Made by a program: the position numbers and the translations under genes
Source: Ruminococcus sp.
GTDB taxonomy: Bacteria > Bacillota > Clostridia > Oscillospirales > Ruminococcaceae
NCBI GenBank assembly: GCA_015066745.1
Contig: SVNW01000031.1
Location: forward strand, 1-36,937
Direction: 5' to 3'
DNA: 36,937 nt
The notes under the pieces: model-generated
Databases searched by the model: none
What the model saw: only the letters and a program-made list of their open reading frames with translations
Told to the model about the DNA's origin: nothing
In this document: in pieces, positions 1-7,971 of the stretch
Position numbering within the stretch: position 1 is the first letter of the stretch
How the letters are laid out: each line of letters opens with the position of its first letter

Positions 1-1
1 C

Positions 2-55
2 AAGTTTCTTAGAGCAATCCCAGACGTTTTAAAAATTAAGTTAAAGGCTGCTTGA
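2..55 (+). other. possible 3' end of an upstream coding sequence
   Basis: Frame 2 of the left edge is open for 17 codons and ends in TGA at 53-55, reading KFLRAIPDVLKIKLKAA. The residue mix (charged and hydrophobic, ending in a lysine-rich tail) looks like a natural protein C-terminus, but the fragment is too short to identify and could be chance. If real, the gene lies mostly to the left of the window and runs in the same direction as the esterase that follows 150 bases later. Confidence 0.25.
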
Positions 56-205
56 TTCAATTACTTTTGTGGAATTTACTATTGAATTTTCAAGATGCAC
101 AGCTATTTTTGATGTGCGAAGTTTGAGTTATATATTAAATTATTAAAACACCACTTTAATTTATGACTAAAAGGAATAAAACAACACATTATTCGGGAGG
201 ATGTT
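56..205 (+). promoter_or_regulatory. leader region of the esterase gene
   Basis: This AT-rich stretch precedes the esterase. A strong Shine-Dalgarno (GGGAGG, 196-201) lies 5 nt before the ATG at 206. No promoter stands out; the best guess is TTGATG at 108-113 with TATATT about 16 bp downstream. Just upstream, at 35-42, the octamer ATTAAGTT matches the repeated element in front of the lacI-type gene at 3363-3382, which could mean shared regulation but is weak evidence in DNA this AT-rich. Confidence 0.3.
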
Positions 206-1732
206 ATGAAAAAGTTAAAACTTGCTGCCGTATTTGGAAATGATATGGTTCTGCAAAGAGAAAAAAATATTAATTTCTGGGGCGAAGCTGAATATTCGGC
301 TACTGTAACTGTTTGTATAGACAATATTTCGAGAAAAACAATTTCTGATGAAAAAGGACAGTGGAAACTTTCGTTTCCTCCAATGAACGCAGGCGGTCCT
401 TATACAGTAACAGTTTCTGACGGAACCGATACGATTGAATTTACAAATGTAATGATAGGCGAAGTATGGTTTGCCGGAGGACAATCCAATATGCAGTTTG
501 AACTTTGCAACTGCAAGAGTTATATGCAGGCACGAGAAGAACAGAAAAATGAAAAATACAACATAAGGTTTTATCGTGCAGTGAAAATATCCTTTTTCTC
601 AGATGACTTTGAGAAAAAAGAGCGAAAAGCTAAATGGCGTACTACAAAAAATAAATCATTTTATGACGTATCAGCTGTTGCTTACTATGCAGCAAGAGAA
701 CTGGCAAAAAAAATGCCGGATATCACTATCGGTGTAGTTGAATGCGATTGGGGCGGAACATCTGCTTCTACATGGGTCGATAAAAACACTCTTCTTAAAA
801 CGGCTACTCTTTCTGAATATATTCATGACTATGAAAAAGCAACTGAAGGTCAGGATTTAAAAGAATATAAAAAACAGTTTAAAGAGTTTCTTGACTTCAA
901 TAAAAACTGGGCAAAAAAATATAAAGAACTAAAAAAACAAAACAAAGACCTGACCTGGCAGGAAGCAACAGAGATCCTCGGCCCTGACAGATGGTGTCCG
1001 CCTCTTGGACCCTATTCGCAATATGCGCCAAATGCTTTGTATGGCACTATGTTTTCAAGAGTTTGTCCGTATACAGTAAGAGGTGTATGGTACTACCAAG
1101 GTGAAAGCGATGATCACAAAGCACATATATATCGTGAACTTCTCACTGCCCTTATTGACAAATGGCGTACAGACTGGAACGATAACAAGCTCCCGTTTAT
1201 ATTTATCCAGCTTCCTATGTACATACCTGAAAACTGTCCTGATTACAAACACTGGGCGGTTTTACGAGAAGCACAGAATGATACATTTGATACTGTAAAA
1301 AATACAGGTATGGTTGTTGCACTTGATCAGGGAGAATTTAATAATATTCACCCCACTGAAAAACTCTATGTCGGAACAAGACTTGGAAATCTCACACTTG
1401 ACATGGTTTACGGGCTTGCAACCAACACACTATCACCTATGTACAAAAGCAGCTATATATCCGACAACATGGTTCATATCTCATTTGACTATGCAGATGA
1501 CGGATTTAAACAACCTGAGTCACTTATTGCCGGTTTTGAAATAGCCGGAAAAGACAAGAAATTTACAGAGGCATATGCTACTATAAACGGTAATACTATA
1601 TCTGTTTATTCAGACGAAGTGGATGAACCTGTTTATGTAAGATATAACTTCACAAATTACGGAGAAGTAAATCTGTTTGGTAAAAACGGATTGCCTGTTG
1701 CACCTTTCAGAACTTCACGAGATGATTTCTAA
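206..1732 (+). CDS. sialate O-acetylesterase-type SGNH carbohydrate esterase
   Basis: This 508-residue protein looks like a complete member of the sialate 9-O-acetylesterase (SASA) family, SGNH-fold esterases that remove acetyl groups from sugars. The nucleophile block GGQSNMQFEL puts the catalytic Ser at about residue 94, the GESD block follows the conserved GVWYYQ, and IHPTEK supplies the catalytic His at about residue 382. The first ~85 residues form the beta-sandwich region usual in these proteins. There is no signal peptide or membrane segment, so it probably acts in the cytoplasm on imported acetylated oligosaccharides; hemicellulose fragments would suit a cellulolytic host, but the substrate is not readable from sequence. 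The start follows GGGAGG at a good distance. The gene stands alone and converges on the C-GCAxxG gene, sharing a bidirectional terminator with it. Confidence 0.85.
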   Translation: MKKLKLAAVFGNDMVLQREKNINFWGEAEYSATVTVCIDNISRKTISDEKGQWKLSFPPMNAGGPYTVTVSDGTDTIEFTNVMIGEVWFAGGQSNMQFELCNCKSYMQAREEQKNEKYNIRFYRAVKISFFSDDFEKKERKAKWRTTKNKSFYDVSAVAYYAARELAKKMPDITIGVVECDWGGTSASTWVDKNTLLKTATLSEYIHDYEKATEGQDLKEYKKQFKEFLDFNKNWAKKYKELKKQNKDLTWQEATEILGPDRWCPPLGPYSQYAPNALYGTMFSRVCPYTVRGVWYYQGESDDHKAHIYRELLTALIDKWRTDWNDNKLPFIFIQLPMYIPENCPDYKHWAVLREAQNDTFDTVKNTGMVVALDQGEFNNIHPTEKLYVGTRLGNLTLDMVYGLATNTLSPMYKSSYISDNMVHISFDYADDGFKQPESLIAGFEIAGKDKKFTEAYATINGNTISVYSDEVDEPVYVRYNFTNYGEVNLFGKNGLPVAPFRTSRDDF

Positions 1733-1738
1733 AAAAGA

Positions 1739-1775
1739 ATACCGGATACGCTCTGTTTCAAAACGTATCCGGTAT
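1739..1775. terminator. bidirectional rho-independent terminator
   Basis: A perfect 12-bp stem (ATACCGGATACG, 1739-1750, pairing with 1764-1775) has a 13-nt loop. It is followed by a T-run on the + strand and preceded by A-runs that serve the - strand. It separates the convergent esterase and C-GCAxxG genes. Confidence 0.9.
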
Positions 1776-1781
1776 CTTTTT

Positions 1782-2279
1782 TTATTTTTCACTTAGTATA
1801 TATTCACTTAGTATCTGTGCTGCATCATAAACCAGATCAGCACATGGACGCTTTTTGTAATATGCAGGCGTTCTTGCTTCGGGAATATGAGTTTCTTTTT
1901 TATCATCTAACCCAAGAAGTTCACGACAGATTATGGTATGCATATCATTTTTCTGCTTAAACTTTTCTGCAAGTTCCTGTATTAGTTTATAATGTTCAGC
2001 CTTTGAAGTATTATCTGCCGGAGAATCATAACCATATATCAGTCCGGCAGCCATGAACATACCGCTTACCGCTCCACAGACTTCACGCATTCTTCCCATT
2101 CCGCCACCAAATGACGATGAAATCATCAAAGCAGTACGCTTGTCCATCCCCATCATTTCTGCAAATGTCAGAAAAACTGACTGCGAACAATTATAACCTT
2201 CACAAAACAAACTCTTTGCCTTATCGGCAGCTGTTGTATTTTTAAAAAACTCAAGATATTTCTGCGATATTTTTTGCAT
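1782..2279 (-). CDS. C-GCAxxG-C-C family putative redox protein
   Basis: This 165-residue protein carries the signature of the C_GCAxxG_C_C family: Cys at about 26 and 31, a glycine-rich stretch (SSFGGGMG, ~55-62), the CGAVSG core with Cys 68, then Cys at about 118 and 146. The spaced cysteines suggest metal or redox-cofactor binding; the family is often found near redox enzymes, but its reaction is not established. There is no signal peptide, so it is cytoplasmic. It lies 23 bp downstream of the LacI-type regulator on the same strand, with its own Shine-Dalgarno (AGAGG, 8 nt before ATG), so the two are probably co-transcribed. What the regulator senses and why it is paired with this protein cannot be told from the window. 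Confidence 0.85.
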   Translation of the reverse strand: MQKISQKYLEFFKNTTAADKAKSLFCEGYNCSQSVFLTFAEMMGMDKRTALMISSSFGGGMGRMREVCGAVSGMFMAAGLIYGYDSPADNTSKAEHYKLIQELAEKFKQKNDMHTIICRELLGLDDKKETHIPEARTPAYYKKRPCADLVYDAAQILSEYILSEK

Positions 2280-2302
2280 ATAACAGTCCTCTATAAATCA
2301 AC

Positions 2303-3322
2303 TCAATTTAATTTTTTTACGGATTCTTTAAGTATAAGTTTACCAAGAATTATTTTTCTTCCTGATTTGTACTTTTTGTTTTCCAGTTTTCTTATCATAG
2401 TTTCAACTGTTTCTTCTGCCATCGCTTTCATATTTACTTCAACAGTTGTTATCGGCGGATCACATACATCTGATACGATAAAATTATCAAATCCTACTAC
2501 TGATATATCTTCCGGAACACGTAATCCCTTAGACTTTAATGCTGTTATCACTCGAAATGCAGTTTCGTCACAGTTACATACAAAAGCTGTCGGCATCTGT
2601 TCGGGAAATTTTAACTCTTTTAAATTTAGTCCGAATTCATCTCTGTCATCAATTACTTTCGGTATGTTGTCAAGAGGCATATCAATTTCATTTTCCATCA
2701 GTGCTTTTACATATCCGAGATAACGGTCCTGTATACTGCTTGTAGCATTTACATTTCCGACAAAACCTATAGAACGATGACCGTTTTCTATAAGATAATC
2801 TGTCAGCAGATACATACCATAAAAATTGTCTGTAACTACTGAATCAACACTGTAATGCTTATCATAAAAATCAAGGAAAATCATAGGGATATCATGTTTA
2901 ATAAGCATCTCTATATACGATCTTCTTATCTGGCCAAGAACGATAAGACCGCTCACTTTGTTTTCCGAAATAATCTTTGGCAATACACATGCTTTTTCAT
3001 CTTCTTTTGAAAGAGTTTCATTTATCGCAAAAAGATTTTTTTTCAGAAGTTCCTTTGATGTTTCCTGACATAGTCTCCAGTAGAAAGTCCCTTTTTCGCC
3101 GACAAATCTCTCTGACATAACTATACCGATATTTCTGTTTTCGATCTTAGGTATTATTTTTTCGTTTACAGTATACTTATAGCCAAGTTCATCAGCAGCT
3201 TTCTTGATAGCTGCACGAAGTTCAGGACTTACGCCTTCCCTGTCATTGAGTGCATTTGAAACTGTTACAACACTTACATTTAAGCTTTCAGCTATATCGA
3301 CCATTCTAATTTCTTTTTTCAT
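2303..3322 (-). CDS. LacI/GalR-family transcriptional regulator
   Basis: The 339-residue protein has the standard LacI layout. An N-terminal helix-turn-helix and hinge (~5-60) contain VTVSNALNDREGVSPELR, which matches the DNA-reading helix and following turn of the family. A periplasmic-binding-protein-like sensor domain (~65-335) follows, with conserved pieces such as SVVGFDNF, GFVGN and the TAFVCNCDETA region. Such proteins normally respond to a sugar or sugar phosphate. The promoter reads leftward from about 3395, and two tandem copies of a 10-bp element lie around the predicted transcription start, suggesting autoregulation. The divergent gene on the right is the diguanylate cyclase; the esterase on the left is another possible target. 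Confidence 0.92.
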   Translation of the reverse strand: MKKEIRMVDIAESLNVSVVTVSNALNDREGVSPELRAAIKKAADELGYKYTVNEKIIPKIENRNIGIVMSERFVGEKGTFYWRLCQETSKELLKKNLFAINETLSKEDEKACVLPKIISENKVSGLIVLGQIRRSYIEMLIKHDIPMIFLDFYDKHYSVDSVVTDNFYGMYLLTDYLIENGHRSIGFVGNVNATSSIQDRYLGYVKALMENEIDMPLDNIPKVIDDRDEFGLNLKELKFPEQMPTAFVCNCDETAFRVITALKSKGLRVPEDISVVGFDNFIVSDVCDPPITTVEVNMKAMAEETVETMIRKLENKKYKSGRKIILGKLILKESVKKLN

Positions 3323-3362
3323 AAAAAAACCCCTCTACTACAATAAATCAGTATTTTCCGGC

Positions 3363-3382
3363 AAACTTAATCAAACTTAATC
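3363..3382. repeat. two tandem copies of a 10-bp element at the lacI-type start site
   Basis: AAACTTAATC occurs twice head to tail (3363-3372, 3373-3382). A leftward -10 (TATAAT, 3395-3390, with an extended TGT) ends 7 bp away, placing the repeats at about +1 to +20 of the regulator's transcript. A 10-bp period puts both copies on the same face of the helix, as for a protein-binding site. Confidence 0.5.
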
Positions 3383-3389
3383 TACATAC

Positions 3390-3418
3390 ATTATAACATA
3401 TTTAAATTATAAAATAAA
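3390..3418 (-). promoter_or_regulatory. promoter of the LacI-type gene
   Basis: Read leftward, the -10 is TATAAT at 3395-3390, preceded by TGT as an extended -10. The -35 at 17-bp spacing is poor (TTTATT, 3418-3413), so recognition would depend on the extended -10 and possibly an activator. Confidence 0.5.
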
Positions 3419-3421
3419 CAC

Positions 3422-3454
3422 TTTTTCTTAAATTAACTTAAATTTTAAGAAAAA
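3422..3454. repeat. 11-bp perfect inverted repeat in the lacI / cyclase divergent region
   Basis: TTTTTCTTAAA (3422-3432) is exactly mirrored by TTTAAGAAAAA (3444-3454) around an 11-nt spacer containing AACTTAA, the core of the nearby tandem repeats. It lies just upstream of the leftward promoter and about 120 bp upstream of the rightward one. The 319-bp intergenic gap (3323-3641) otherwise holds only the two promoters and AT-rich DNA. It could be an operator or simply an AT-rich palindrome. Confidence 0.45.
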
Positions 3455-3572
3455 ATAAAATCATCACCATTTTTATGATTAATTTATGGCAGTAGTTCTA
3501 ATTTTAATATATTATATTTTGATTATAAATAAACAACAAGTATTACGTTTTCTATATTTGCACAAAAAAGTA

Positions 3573-3601
3573 TTGATTTCTTCGTAATATTATATTATAA
3601 T
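3573..3601 (+). promoter_or_regulatory. promoter of the diguanylate cyclase operon
   Basis: TTGATT (3573-3578) and TATAAT (3596-3601) are 17 bp apart, giving a start near 3608 and a leader of about 34 nt. The leader ends in a GGGGGG Shine-Dalgarno (3631-3636), 5 nt before the ATG. Confidence 0.75.
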
Positions 3602-3641
3602 TATATAAAGGATTCTTATGTGATTTTATAGGGGGGATTTT

Positions 3642-5144
3642 ATGAAAAATAAGAACAAAACTTCTGAAAAAATCAGACGTTCAAAAATATATCTGATGCT
3701 TACAAATATAGTCATGACTCTTATGGTAATATTGATAATTTCGATACTTGTCATGAGCAAAACAGACGAAACTCTGAAAGCAAAAGTAAGTTCCATTGCT
3801 GATACACTCAATGTTCAGATGAAAATGAATATGGAAAGCTATCTTGAACGTATGGAGACTACCGGAACTTTGATTTTTGCAACAGAAGAAGTCTATAAAT
3901 ATGATGCAACTGACCCTGACAATGATGAATATGACGCACTTCAGACTGAAAAAATAATCTCTGACAATTTATTTGATATATGTATAATGGAAAACTACGT
4001 TGACTTCGGAATCGTATACAGAAACAATCATTTTGTAGGTAAAATTTCAAACGGAACATCTAAACTTTTTGGCGACAGGCTTTTTGAAGACCTGAGCAAA
4101 ATGATAAATCGTCAGAGAACTGCTGATGGCTGGCACACCGGATACAATGACGATTACAAAAGAATTTATTATGTAAAAAAAGTAAATGAAAACGCATTGT
4201 TCGTATCTTCCTTCTATTCAACAGAACTTGAAAATGTTTTTGATCATCCCGGCGGTATCGGAGATATGACGGTTCAGCTTACCGAAAACAACTATGCAAT
4301 AATATATTCTTCAAATGAAGAAATCAATAAACCCGGCACCAGCATACCCGATGATATTTATTCACGTATAAAAGATACTGATTCTATGACAAAAATTGAT
4401 GATGAATATCTTGTAAGCGTAAGCAAATGCGCTGATAACTGGCATGTTATATGTTATATACCAACTCCTATCATACTTACAGAAAAAAATGAAATAATCT
4501 ATTTTCTTGTAATAGTTGGTTCTCTGGCAATGATAATAGCTACACTTCTCAATGTAATACTCCTCAACAGAATAATCACTCCTGTCAGCAGTATGGTAAC
4601 AAATCTCGATACAAAAGCCAGAACCGACCTGCTCACAGGTGTACTTAACAAACGTACTTTCGAAGAAATCACAGATAATGCTCTGCGTTTATGCAACAAC
4701 GAACACTTCGGCGCTATAATTCTGATCGATGTTGATAATTTCAAACACGTAAACGATACTCTTGGACACGCCTACGGAGATAAGGTACTCAGTGGCATAG
4801 GTGATATATTGCGTGATACATTCGGAAAAGAAGATTATCTTGGAAGACTTGGCGGAGATGAATTCTGTGTATTTATGAAAGTTCCAGAAGAACAAAACGA
4901 GGATTTTGAAGGCTTCATTGCACAAAGATGTGAATCGCTTTGTCAGGCGTTCAGGAACAACTATACAGGTGATGATAAAAGTTATAAGATATCAGCCAGT
5001 CTCGGAGCAGCGTGTACTTACAAAAACGTCAAAACATTTGCCGAACTATACAAATGTGCTGACGAAGCTCTCTATAAATCAAAACAAAAAGGAAAAGACA
5101 CTTATACGATATTTGAACCATCAGATGAGAAGGGAGCTGATTAA
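3642..5144 (+). CDS. membrane-anchored sensory diguanylate cyclase
   Basis: The 500-residue protein would make cyclic di-GMP from two GTP at the inner face of the membrane. A first membrane helix (~16-38) is followed by a ~245-residue extracytoplasmic sensor region, a second helix (~284-310) and a GGDEF domain (~330-495). The domain has the usual opening (TDLLTGVLNKRTF), the metal-binding VDNFKHVNDTLGH stretch and an intact GGDEF at about 404-408. The inhibitory I-site is degenerate: the expected RxxD five residues before GGDEF reads GKED, so product inhibition there is unlikely. The extracytoplasmic part resembles a Cache-type ligand sensor in size and position, but I cannot assign it to a family. 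It abuts a sugar-binding lipoprotein gene in the same operon, suggesting that protein supplies the signal. Confidence 0.9.
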   Translation: MKNKNKTSEKIRRSKIYLMLTNIVMTLMVILIISILVMSKTDETLKAKVSSIADTLNVQMKMNMESYLERMETTGTLIFATEEVYKYDATDPDNDEYDALQTEKIISDNLFDICIMENYVDFGIVYRNNHFVGKISNGTSKLFGDRLFEDLSKMINRQRTADGWHTGYNDDYKRIYYVKKVNENALFVSSFYSTELENVFDHPGGIGDMTVQLTENNYAIIYSSNEEINKPGTSIPDDIYSRIKDTDSMTKIDDEYLVSVSKCADNWHVICYIPTPIILTEKNEIIYFLVIVGSLAMIIATLLNVILLNRIITPVSSMVTNLDTKARTDLLTGVLNKRTFEEITDNALRLCNNEHFGAIILIDVDNFKHVNDTLGHAYGDKVLSGIGDILRDTFGKEDYLGRLGGDEFCVFMKVPEEQNEDFEGFIAQRCESLCQAFRNNYTGDDKSYKISASLGAACTYKNVKTFAELYKCADEALYKSKQKGKDTYTIFEPSDEKGAD

Positions 5145-6407
5145 ATGAAACTTAAAACACTACTTGCATCAGCAATGTTATCCGTTTTTGTCGGCTCTGT
5201 AGCTTCGGGCTGTACATACTATAAACCAATTGTAAAAATTCATACAAAACAAACAGAAATCTCATTTTCCTGGTGGGGAAATGATGCAAGAAATGAATAT
5301 ACAATAAACGCCATAAAAGAATTCGAAAGACTTCACCCTGAAATCAAAGTAAACTGCCACTACTCTGAATGGTCGGGATATCAGTCAAGAAGCAATGTTC
5401 AGATGGCTTCAAATACTGAAGCTGATGTAATGCAGATAAATTATGCATGGATAAGCCAGTACTCACCTGACGGATACGGATACTATGATATAAATAAACT
5501 TTCCGAATACATCGACCTCTCAAACTTTGAAGAAAGTGAACTTTCATATGGAATGAAAAACGGTATGCTCAACGCTATACCGATTGCGCTGAATACTCAG
5601 ACAGTATATATAAATAAAGATATCTATGAAGAGTACGGTCTTGAAGTTCCGAAACACTGGAACGACATTATAGATGCTGCAAAAGTAATGAACGGAAAAC
5701 ATTATCCTCTGGCCATGACACAAAAGTCTTCGTGGTTTTTTGCTACCTCATATGTAGAACAGATGACCGGAAAACGACTTATGAATCAGAATGGCAACAT
5801 AATTTTTACAGCAGATGAGTTCAAAGAAATGATAAATTTCTACTGTCAGCTGATCAAAAATAATGTAATACCTCAGGTTGAATATTTTGATAAACTGAAA
5901 ATCGAAAACGGTGAATATGCCGGAGTACTTGCGTGGTTAAGTGATGCAAAAGGATATTGTGAAACTGCAATTTCAAACGGTTATGAAATGGTACCGGCTG
6001 ATTATACCACATTTGAAAACCGTCAGTTGAGCGGTTGGTACGCAAAACCTGCTACCATGTATGCAATAAGCAAAAATACAGATACTCCGAAGGAAGCCGC
6101 TATCCTTCTCGATTATCTTCTTAACAGCAATGAAATGGCATCTTATCAGGGAATAGAAAAAGGTATTCCTTTAAGTAAATCAACACGTAACTACCTTAAT
6201 AAAAATAATATGCTTTCAGGAATACAGTACGAAGCTTTCATAAAGATGAATCAGTTCAATTCTTCTATCGACGTAATAAGTCCGTTTTTTGAAAACGAGG
6301 ATTATATCGATATGTATACCGATGCCTGCAATAATGTACTTTATGAAAAAGCCACCCTTGATGAAAGTGCAGTCGCACTTTATGAAAATTTAACAAAACA
6401 AAAATAA
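5145..6407 (+). CDS. extracellular solute-binding lipoprotein (family 1, sugar type)
   Basis: The 420-residue protein starts with a lipoprotein signal peptide (hydrophobic stretch, then VASGC with Cys 23) and continues as a family 1 solute-binding protein: SWWGNDARNEYTINAIKEF near the N-terminus, then the alternating two-lobe fold with NTQTVYINKDIYEEYGLEVP in the hinge area. The family usually delivers oligosaccharides to an ABC importer. Here no permease or ATPase gene is nearby; the only partner is the upstream diguanylate cyclase, whose stop codon directly touches this ATG. The Shine-Dalgarno (GGGAG) lies inside the end of the cyclase gene, so translation is probably coupled. Either it feeds a transporter encoded elsewhere or it presents a bound sugar to the cyclase's outer domain; the arrangement favours a sensing role, but that is inference. 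Confidence 0.88.
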   Translation: MKLKTLLASAMLSVFVGSVASGCTYYKPIVKIHTKQTEISFSWWGNDARNEYTINAIKEFERLHPEIKVNCHYSEWSGYQSRSNVQMASNTEADVMQINYAWISQYSPDGYGYYDINKLSEYIDLSNFEESELSYGMKNGMLNAIPIALNTQTVYINKDIYEEYGLEVPKHWNDIIDAAKVMNGKHYPLAMTQKSSWFFATSYVEQMTGKRLMNQNGNIIFTADEFKEMINFYCQLIKNNVIPQVEYFDKLKIENGEYAGVLAWLSDAKGYCETAISNGYEMVPADYTTFENRQLSGWYAKPATMYAISKNTDTPKEAAILLDYLLNSNEMASYQGIEKGIPLSKSTRNYLNKNNMLSGIQYEAFIKMNQFNSSIDVISPFFENEDYIDMYTDACNNVLYEKATLDESAVALYENLTKQK

Positions 6408-6411
6408 ATAC

Positions 6412-6448
6412 AAAAGCGACAGCTAAGTTTTTTACGGCTGTCGCTTTT
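6412..6448. terminator. bidirectional rho-independent terminator
   Basis: A 12-bp perfect stem (AAAAGCGACAGC, 6412-6423, with GCTGTCGCTTTT, 6437-6448) carries A/T tails on both sides. It ends the cyclase/binding-protein operon and, from the other strand, the isochorismatase-like gene. Confidence 0.88.
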
Positions 6449-6452
6449 ACAT

Positions 6453-7007
6453 TTATTTATTTTCAATATATTGTGTAGTGTTTGTAAGAGTTACGTGTAC
6501 ATCAAGACTTCCAAGTATTTTTTCGGTATATACTCCTGTACCCTCAGTATGCTGTCCTACTGCGTCGCTGATATATAACACCGGTATTCCTGTATCTATA
6601 AGGTCAAATACAGTTGCAATCACACAACATCCGGCTGTAACACCGCATACCACTACCCTGTCATATCTGCCACTTTCAATGATGCTTTTTATTTTATCTG
6701 ATTTATACGAAGAATACGTACTCTTTGTGATAATATTTTCTTTACTGATATTTTCTGTATCAAGTAAACCGCTCAGTAAGTTTGCGTATTCGTCCTCATT
6801 TACATCTTTGTTTTCTTCGTTGTACGCTTTCCATGTTCCACGAGGATTTTCCGGGGCAATAAAAAGCGTATAATAAACATCATCTGCATTAAAACTTCTT
6901 TTAAGAGTATTGATATTTTCAATTACCTCCTGCATTCTGACGCATTTCCATTTACCATCAATATACACATTCTGCATATCTATAACCAGAAGCATATCCT
7001 TAGCCAT
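6453..7007 (-). CDS. isochorismatase-family cysteine hydrolase
   Basis: This 184-residue protein matches the isochorismatase-like hydrolases, a fold that includes nicotinamidases and many amidases. The three catalytic residues are visible: Asp 10 in LLVIDMQN, Lys 95 in TKSTYSS, and the nucleophile Cys 128 in GVTAGCCV followed by the usual ATVFDLIDTGIPV helix. It is cytoplasmic and of normal length. Substrate cannot be decided: nicotinamidase (PncA) types have a metal-binding DxHxxxH site that I do not see, so another amide, or a role with no known substrate, is more likely. It has its own promoter and converges on the binding-protein operon; no pathway neighbour hints at its job. Confidence 0.85.
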   Translation of the reverse strand: MAKDMLLVIDMQNVYIDGKWKCVRMQEVIENINTLKRSFNADDVYYTLFIAPENPRGTWKAYNEENKDVNEDEYANLLSGLLDTENISKENIITKSTYSSYKSDKIKSIIESGRYDRVVVCGVTAGCCVIATVFDLIDTGIPVLYISDAVGQHTEGTGVYTEKILGSLDVHVTLTNTTQYIENK

Positions 7008-7095
7008 AACTATCTACCATCCTGTCTTTTATATAACATTATTTTTAACATTCTGACGCAATATATTCACCCAAATAATATATACACACAAGACC

Positions 7096-7124
7096 ATTAT
7101 AATATTTTTTATAACCAAAATCAA
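7096..7124 (-). promoter_or_regulatory. promoter of the isochorismatase-like gene
   Basis: Read leftward, TTGATT (7124-7119) and TATAAT (7101-7096) are separated by 17 bp, giving a leader of roughly 80 nt before the ATG at 7007. Confidence 0.7.
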
Positions 7125-7157
7125 TATTTTTACATAATTTAAAAATTAATTTTATAA

Positions 7158-7186
7158 TTGAATTTATTTTGTTTGTGTGGTATAAT
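7158..7186 (+). promoter_or_regulatory. promoter of the small alarmone synthetase gene
   Basis: TTGAAT (7158-7163), 17 bp, then TATAAT (7181-7186) with the extended -10 TGG. Because the in-frame TTG at 7169 lies inside this promoter, the coding start must be further downstream, at the ATG at 7223. Confidence 0.85.
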
Positions 7187-7222
7187 CAATTTATACTATA
7201 TATTTTTAAGGAGTACAGCAAA

Positions 7223-7894
7223 ATGGAATTTGATCTTTCAGTTATAAACCGAAATAACCCGTATAATATTGATATAGAAAAATTTATCGAACAGTTTTAT
7301 GGATTTATTCAGATAAATCATCTGTACGATTCTGCAATAAGAGAAATAGAAACCAAACTCGAAATTATTGACAACGAGTTTCAGTCTACTTTCAAACGCA
7401 ACCCTATCCACAATATTCAGAGCCGACTGAAATCTCCGCAGAGCATAGCTCAGAAACTCGCAAAGAAAAATATTCCGATCACAGCAGAATCTATTCTCTC
7501 AAATCTTCATGATATGGCAGGTGTACGTGTAATATGCCACTACATAGATGACATATATGCAGTTGCAAATTTTTTATCTCTTCATGATGATATACAGCTT
7601 ATAAAACAAAAGGATTATATAAAAAATCCCAAACCGAGCGGTTACAGAAGTCTTCATCTGATAGTAACCGTACCTGTATTTTTGTCAACAGGAAAAAAGA
7701 TAGTTCCTGTCGAAATTCAGATACGAACCATGGCAATGGATTTCTGGGCAAGCCTTGAACATCAGCTCCACTATAAGCAAAGCAGTAAAGTTTCTGATGA
7801 TATAGCGCAGGAACTAAGAATGTGTGCCGAAACTATAAATGATACTGATATAAAAATGCAATCATTGTATGAACGTATAAATAAAATAGAATAA
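7223..7894 (+). CDS. small alarmone synthetase ((p)ppGpp synthase, RelQ/YjbM type)
   Basis: From the ATG at 7223 (Shine-Dalgarno AAGGAG, 7208-7213) the protein is 223 residues, close to B. subtilis YjbM/YwaC (about 210). It is a stand-alone RelA/SpoT synthetase domain that transfers pyrophosphate from ATP to GDP or GTP, producing the stringent-response alarmone in the cytoplasm. Recognisable blocks are DMAGVRVICHYIDDIY, the substrate-binding KNPKPSGYRSLH and the EIQIRTMAMDFWASLEHQLHYK motif with its catalytic Glu. There is no HD hydrolase domain and no TGS/ACT regulatory region, so it makes but does not degrade the alarmone. It has its own strong promoter; the cellulase gene begins its own transcript 18 nt after the stop codon, with no terminator between them, so some read-through is possible. 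Confidence 0.92.
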   Translation: MEFDLSVINRNNPYNIDIEKFIEQFYGFIQINHLYDSAIREIETKLEIIDNEFQSTFKRNPIHNIQSRLKSPQSIAQKLAKKNIPITAESILSNLHDMAGVRVICHYIDDIYAVANFLSLHDDIQLIKQKDYIKNPKPSGYRSLHLIVTVPVFLSTGKKIVPVEIQIRTMAMDFWASLEHQLHYKQSSKVSDDIAQELRMCAETINDTDIKMQSLYERINKIE

Positions 7895-7911
7895 TTTTAA
7901 ATTATCAATAG

Positions 7912-7940
7912 TTGAATTTTTATAAATTAACTGTTATAAT
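7912..7940 (+). promoter_or_regulatory. promoter of the GH9 cellulase gene
   Basis: TTGAAT (7912-7917), 17 bp, TATAAT (7935-7940), with extended -10 TGT. It is built just like the promoter of the preceding alarmone synthetase gene. Transcription should start near 7947, giving a leader of about 100 nt. Confidence 0.85.
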
Positions 7941-7971
7941 AATATTGGTAACATTTTATTTATTTTTTATC

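Noticed and set aside
6453-7007. Calling the isochorismatase-like protein a nicotinamidase (PncA)
   Set aside because: The catalytic Asp, Lys and Cys are present, but the metal-binding residues expected for nicotinamidase were not found.
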